Positions 60,496 to 64,000 of a DNA stretch of 64,000 nucleotides are shown piece by piece. Both the position numbers and the translations under genes were made by a program. The number at the start of each line of letters is the position of its first letter. Position 1 is the stretch's first letter. Source of the DNA: Methylobacterium sp. WSM2598 (GTDB lineage Bacteria; Pseudomonadota; Alphaproteobacteria; Rhizobiales; Beijerinckiaceae); NCBI RefSeq assembly GCF_000379105.1, contig NZ_KB900609.1, positions 2,159,933 through 2,223,932 on the forward strand, in the 5' to 3' direction. Below the pieces are notes generated by a model. That model made no database searches and had not been told where the DNA came from. It worked only from the letters and a program-made list of their open reading frames with translations.

Positions 60496-61674
60496 GTGCG
60501 CTGGATCGGCGCCGCGACGGCGCCGTGGCTCGTGGCCGGGGGGGTCCTGGTCTCGTTCACGGCGGCGGCCGGCGTCGACTCGTCCTTCGGGGCCAGCACG
60601 GTGGCGCTCCTCTCGGCCCACGCGTCGCCGCCTCTCCCGCCAAGCGGGCTGGTGCCGCCAAGCGGGCTCTTCGCCGAGCCCCTCGACGCGGCGCCGCTGC
60701 ATCCCGACCTCAAGTCCCATGCCGGGCCGTCGCCGCTGCCGCAGCGCGCGGCCAAGGCGGACGCCCTCGCGCCTGGGCGCCAGGAGAGCGCGCGGCGGCG
60801 CCTCGCTTCCCTGCGCAGGGGCTGGCTCGGCGGCGCCGGGAGCGGCGTCGCCGCCGCCCTGACGCCCGGGCCGGCCACCTGGACGCCCGACCCCGACGAG
60901 ACCGGCTTCGTGCCGTTTCCACCGGGCGGGAGCCCGCCGGTGGGCGGCGAGCGGCCCTCCGAGAGTTCCCCGTCGAGCGCCGCCAGCGACGAGACGCGGG
61001 GCGCCTCGACCGGCGGGCGGACCCAGGACGCCCGCCAGGACGGCGCCACCCCGGCGGTGCCCCGCGCCGTCGCATTGTCCTCGACGACGCCGGCCCCGGC
61101 GGACGCCATCCCGATCGAGGTCGCGGCGGCCCCGGTCGTGGGCGGGCTGCCGTCCTCGCGCCTCGACGCGCGCCCCGGCCTCACCCATGCGGCGCGGATC
61201 AGCCCCGAGGTGCTGCCGACCGAGGAGGCGCGGCGCCGCTACGCGGCCCTGATCACGCCCGACAATGCCGAGAAGGAGCAGCGCTGCCTCGCCGAGGCGG
61301 TCTATTTCGAGGCGCGCGGAGAACCCGAGCAGGGCCAGGCGGCGGTGGCGCAGGTGGTGCTCAACCGCGCCAAGAGCGGGCTCTACCCGTCCAACATCTG
61401 CGGGGTGGTCTACCAGAACCGGCACCGCTACCTCGGCTGCCAGTTCTCCTTCGCCTGCGAGGGCCGCTCGCTGCGCATCACCGACGAGAGCGCCTGGACC
61501 ACCGCGACGCGCGTGGCCCGGGAGGTCGTCGAGGGCCGCACCTACCTCGCCGATGTCGGCGGGGCGACCCATTACCACGCCGACTACGTCCGCCCGCGCT
61601 GGTCGCGCCGGCTCAAGAAGATGGACGTGATCGGCCGTCACATCTTCTACCAGCTCAAGCCCGGCCAGACCTGA
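60496..61674 (+). CDS. cell wall hydrolase, SleB family
   Basis: The 392-residue protein has an N-terminal membrane anchor or signal (WIGAATAPWLVAGGVLVSFTAA), a long low-complexity Pro/Ala/Ser linker (about residues 30-250), and a C-terminal SleB/Hydrolase_2 domain from about residue 262 (RCLAEAVYFEARGEPEQGQ with the catalytic glutamate; VVLNRAKSGLYPSNICGVVY; GGATHYHADYV). Such enzymes are lytic transglycosylase-like peptidoglycan hydrolases in alphaproteobacteria. I choose the GTG at 60496; a GTG at 60463 is the other option. Confidence 0.88.
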   Translation: MRWIGAATAPWLVAGGVLVSFTAAAGVDSSFGASTVALLSAHASPPLPPSGLVPPSGLFAEPLDAAPLHPDLKSHAGPSPLPQRAAKADALAPGRQESARRRLASLRRGWLGGAGSGVAAALTPGPATWTPDPDETGFVPFPPGGSPPVGGERPSESSPSSAASDETRGASTGGRTQDARQDGATPAVPRAVALSSTTPAPADAIPIEVAAAPVVGGLPSSRLDARPGLTHAARISPEVLPTEEARRRYAALITPDNAEKEQRCLAEAVYFEARGEPEQGQAAVAQVVLNRAKSGLYPSNICGVVYQNRHRYLGCQFSFACEGRSLRITDESAWTTATRVAREVVEGRTYLADVGGATHYHADYVRPRWSRRLKKMDVIGRHIFYQLKPGQT

Positions 61675-62000
61675 GGGCCGGCGGGGCGGCCCTGCAGGTG
61701 CGGCGCGCGGCGAAGTCGGTCGCGCCGCGCCGAAGCCCGTCGCGCAGCCCTCCCGGGCCGAGGCCGCCGGGGACCGGGCAGGCGGCTCGCAGGCACCCGC
61801 GCGGTGAGGCGCGGCCCCCGCGCGGCTCGCGCCGCCCTCGCGGCGAGGCGAGAGCGGCCGAAAGGCCTACCGGAAGGAGCGCTCGGCATTGCCCCGCCGC
61901 GGGCGCGGACCGGCCGATCCGGTCAGCGAAGCGGTGGCGGGCCGCTGCGCCCGAGGCGCGAGGCCGATCGTTCCTTACGAAACGTAAGGAAACGCGCCTT
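61675..62000. other. gene-free GC-rich stretch with a palindrome at its end
   Basis: No gene seen after the SleB stop. A GCGGCGCG/CGCGCCGC stem at about 61700-61730 could terminate it. Composition drops to more AT-rich sequence from about 61965, where a perfect 9-bp palindrome lies. Confidence 0.55.
61971..61991. promoter_or_regulatory. perfect 9-bp palindrome upstream of the chemoreceptor gene
   Basis: TTCCTTACG (61971-61979) and CGTAAGGAA (61983-61991) flank AAA. It lies 165 bp before the chemoreceptor start and 10 bp before a small frame that starts at 62001. It could be an operator. Confidence 0.5.
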
Positions 62001-62159
62001 ATGCGTATTTCCGCAAGGAACGTGGCTAGTCTCAAGGTCGGCCCCGGCATCGCCGCGGCGGTCGTCATCCCAAGTCGGGCCAGATCCGCGCAGCGCCGTT
62101 CCGCGAGGACGGCGCCCGACCCGTGTGCTGTCGATCTGCCGAACAGGGGACAATCATGA
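62001..62159 (+). CDS. possible small protein, start like molybdenum-binding (Mop) domain
   Basis: The 52-residue frame begins [14 protein letters not shown] and runs on as basic low-complexity sequence to a stop that overlaps the chemoreceptor start (ATGA at 62156). The first seven residues match the M-x-I-S-A-R-N start of Mop/TOBE molbindin proteins, but the rest does not clearly fit. AAGGAA lies about ten bases before the ATG. A degenerate remnant or chance frame is as likely as a gene. Confidence 0.25.
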   Translation: MRISARNVASLKVGPGIAAAVVIPSRARSAQRRSARTAPDPCAVDLPNRGQS

Positions 62160-64000
62160 GGCTCGCAAGGCTGCTTCCGACGATCGTACTCGCGCTCGCC
62201 CTGCTCGGCTGCGGGCTGGCGCTCTGGATCGGCCTCGGACACCAGCATCACCTCGACACCTACGCCGTCACCCTGACCCGGCTGAAGGCCGCCAAGGCGC
62301 TCGCCGACATCCCGGCCGCGGCCAATCCGGAGCGCGGCCTCATGCAGCTGCAGCTCGGCACCGTGGCGCCCGGCGACACCTCCCAGAGCCAAGCCCTGAT
62401 CGACGCCCGCAAGCCGGCCGACGCCGCCTTCCGGGCCGCGCAGGCCGCGGTCGGGCAACTCGTCGAGGCGCTGCCTGAACTCGCGCCCGTTCGGGCCGAA
62501 CTCGACCGCCAGCGGGAGGTCTTCGCCGACCTGCGCCGACGCAGCGAGGAGATGATCCGCGGCGTGCCGATCGCGCAGCGCGGCAACGCCGCCGAGGCCG
62601 CGATCGACACCACGAGCCGGATGAACGAGGCGATCATCGGCATGATCCACGCGCAGCTGGCAGCGATCGCGCAGGTCGACGGCGTCGCCTTCGGCGCCGG
62701 CGATCTCGCTCTCACCGTGTGGGAATTGCGCGACGTGGCCGGGCGCATCGGCGGCATCCTCCAGAACCTGATCGTCCAGGGCAAGCCGGTGCCCGAGGCG
62801 ACCCGCACCACGCTCACCCAGCTGGACGGGCAGCTGCACCCGATCTGGACCCGCATCGCCGCGACCGGCGCCCGCCCGACCACCGCGCCCGCCCTGCGCG
62901 AGGCGATCCGGCAGGCCACCGCCGGCTACCACGAGCCCTTCAAGGCCCTGCGCGCCTCGCTCGGCACGGAATTCGCTACCGGCCAGTTCAGCATGGATGC
63001 GCCGCGCTTCCGCGAGGTGACGCTCAAGATGTGGCGGATCGTGCTGGAGGCGCGCGACGCCGCCTTCGACAGCGCGATCGCGCGGATCGAGGACCTCTCG
63101 GCCCGGGCGCGGTCCGAGGCCCGGCTCGCCTGGTTCACCCTCGCGTCCATGCTGGCCATCGCCGCCGCCGCCTTCTGGCTCATCCGGACCCGCGTCACCC
63201 GGCCGCTCGCCGCCATGACCGCCAGCATGCACCGCATCGCCTCGGGCGACCTCGACGCCGCCATCCCGGGCGTCGGCCGGCGCGACGAGATCGGCTCGAT
63301 GGCCGAGGCCGTCCACGTCTTCCGCGACGGGCTGGCCCGCAACCGCACCCTCGAGGCCGAGGCCGAGGCCGCCCGCCGCGACGGCGAGGCCGTGCGCCGG
63401 CGCGCCATGACCGAGCTGGCCGACGCCTTCGAGCACTCGGTCGGCGCGATCGTGCAGGTCGTGTCCTCGGCCGCCACCGAACTCCAGGCCACCGCCCAGC
63501 ACCTGACCGGCTCGGCCGACCACGCCTCGCGCCAGTCGCGCACCGTCACCGCCGCCGCCGGGCAGGCCGCCGGCAACGTCACCGCGGTGGCCGGCGCCGC
63601 CGAGGAGCTCGGCAGCTCGGTCGTCGAGATCGGCCGGCAGGTCGAGCACGCGGCCCAGCTGGCGAGCGGGGCCGTCCACGAGGCCACCGCGACCGCCGCC
63701 ATCGTGGCGGACCTGTCGGCGGGCGCCTCGCGGATCGGCGCGATCATCGAGATGATCTCCGGGATCGCGGGCCAGACCAACCTGCTGGCCTTGAACGCCA
63801 CGATCGAGGCGGCGCGGGCCGGCGAGGCGGGGCGCGGCTTCGCGGTGGTGGCCGCGGAGGTGAAGAGCCTGGCCGAGCAGACCGGCAAGGCGGCCAGCGA
63901 GATCGCCGGGCAGGTCTCGGCGATCCAGGGGACGATGCAGCGGGCGGTTCCGGCGATCGAGGGCATCTCGCGCACGATCGCGACGATCAACGCCACGGCC
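62156..64000 (+). CDS. methyl-accepting chemotaxis protein (cut by window end)
   Basis: The visible 615 residues include an N-terminal helix ([20 protein letters not shown]), a periplasmic sensor of about 300 residues without a PAS signature (helical), a second helix ([22 protein letters not shown], about 320-342), a HAMP domain ([21 protein letters not shown]) and the start of the signalling domain with [21 protein letters not shown] and [24 protein letters not shown] precedes the ATG at 62156. The C-terminus lies beyond the window. The remnant at 29.6-30.1 kb shares its signalling tip. Confidence 0.93.
   Translation, partial: MRLARLLPTIVLALALLGCGLALWIGLGHQHHLDTYAVTLTRLKAAKALADIPAAANPERGLMQLQLGTVAPGDTSQSQALIDARKPADAAFRAAQAAVGQLVEALPELAPVRAELDRQREVFADLRRRSEEMIRGVPIAQRGNAAEAAIDTTSRMNEAIIGMIHAQLAAIAQVDGVAFGAGDLALTVWELRDVAGRIGGILQNLIVQGKPVPEATRTTLTQLDGQLHPIWTRIAATGARPTTAPALREAIRQATAGYHEPFKALRASLGTEFATGQFSMDAPRFREVTLKMWRIVLEARDAAFDSAIARIEDLSARARSEARLAWFTLASMLAIAAAAFWLIRTRVTRPLAAMTASMHRIASGDLDAAIPGVGRRDEIGSMAEAVHVFRDGLARNRTLEAEAEAARRDGEAVRRRAMTELADAFEHSVGAIVQVVSSAATELQATAQHLTGSADHASRQSRTVTAAAGQAAGNVTAVAGAAEELGSSVVEIGRQVEHAAQLASGAVHEATATAAIVADLSAGASRIGAIIEMISGIAGQTNLLALNATIEAARAGEAGRGFAVVAAEVKSLAEQTGKAASEIAGQVSAIQGTMQRAVPAIEGISRTIATINATA

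Noticed and set aside
60463..60496. GGAACGTGGGAGCAGG near the SleB start as an EcfG promoter
   Set aside because: GGAAC is followed at 16-17 bp by GGAG-like sequence, not CGTT.
1..64000. CRISPR arrays, insertion sequences, prophage or integrase genes
   Set aside because: No regularly spaced repeats with unique spacers, no transposase or integrase motifs, and no tRNA-type attachment sites were seen; the tandem repeats found are short and unspaced.

Overview
The window reads as chromosomal DNA of a very GC-rich alphaproteobacterium of the order Hyphomicrobiales (Rhizobiales), most likely Methylobacterium or a close relative. The grounds are the overall composition, a PhyR/NepR general stress response pair with EcfG-type promoters, separate alpha- and beta-subunit glycyl-tRNA synthetase genes, PpdK, DUF2865, DUF3429 and DUF1499 genes, Tyr/Arg-rich small exported proteins, and short palindromic intergenic repeats. 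I saw no rRNA, tRNA, CRISPR array, insertion sequence or phage gene. Genus assignment is inference.

Layout. 0-4 kb: the 3' end of an unidentified gene, four small proteins and a polytopic GT-C-like membrane protein. 4-10 kb: glyS, glyQ, an SppA-type protease, a Tyr-rich exported protein, a TrmN6-like methyltransferase and a DUF2007 protein. 9.9-16.1 kb: an orphan HisKA_2 histidine kinase, then an RND efflux pair with a downstream TetR gene and a 28-bp palindrome in front. 16.2-20.4 kb: polyprenyl diphosphate synthase, ispE and a large TPR lipoprotein-like or exported protein.

20.5-29.5 kb holds a catabolic cluster: SDR dehydrogenase, a two-gene transketolase, an L-threonate-dehydrogenase-like enzyme, a TRAP transporter (DctP plus fused DctQM) and a full-length transketolase. 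A perfect 11-bp inverted repeat sits in front. It probably imports and degrades a polyol or sugar acid whose identity I cannot fix. A decayed chemoreceptor gene follows. 30-38.9 kb: a PheC-like periplasmic protein divergent from a FUSC-type exporter, TspO, DUF3429, an acyl-CoA ligase, DUF1499, a metallo-beta-lactamase-fold hydrolase, DUF4332 and DUF2865.

39.4-43.4 kb is the most striking part: a compact general stress response island. nepR and phyR are divergent, and seven perfect GGAAC-N16/17-CGTT sites plus one near-match stand in front of nepR, phyR, a DUF1328 gene, a KGG-repeat stress protein, three small genes of unknown function, and one site with no gene behind it. That last site is followed about 90 nt later by a strong terminator hairpin and probably drives an undescribed small RNA.

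43.8-64 kb: an ABC exporter-like protein whose ATPase motifs are nearly all lost and whose nucleotide-binding domain carries an insertion of about 300 residues, a cNMP-binding protein and an SDR, a TadG-like von Willebrand protein, a VOC/FAH pair, a zinc metallopeptidase, an acetolactate-synthase-like enzyme, a PAS-GGDEF-EAL protein, an L,D-transpeptidase, ppdK, an SleB-type cell wall hydrolase and a chemoreceptor cut by the window end. Two families of hairpin repeats lie in the gaps of this half.
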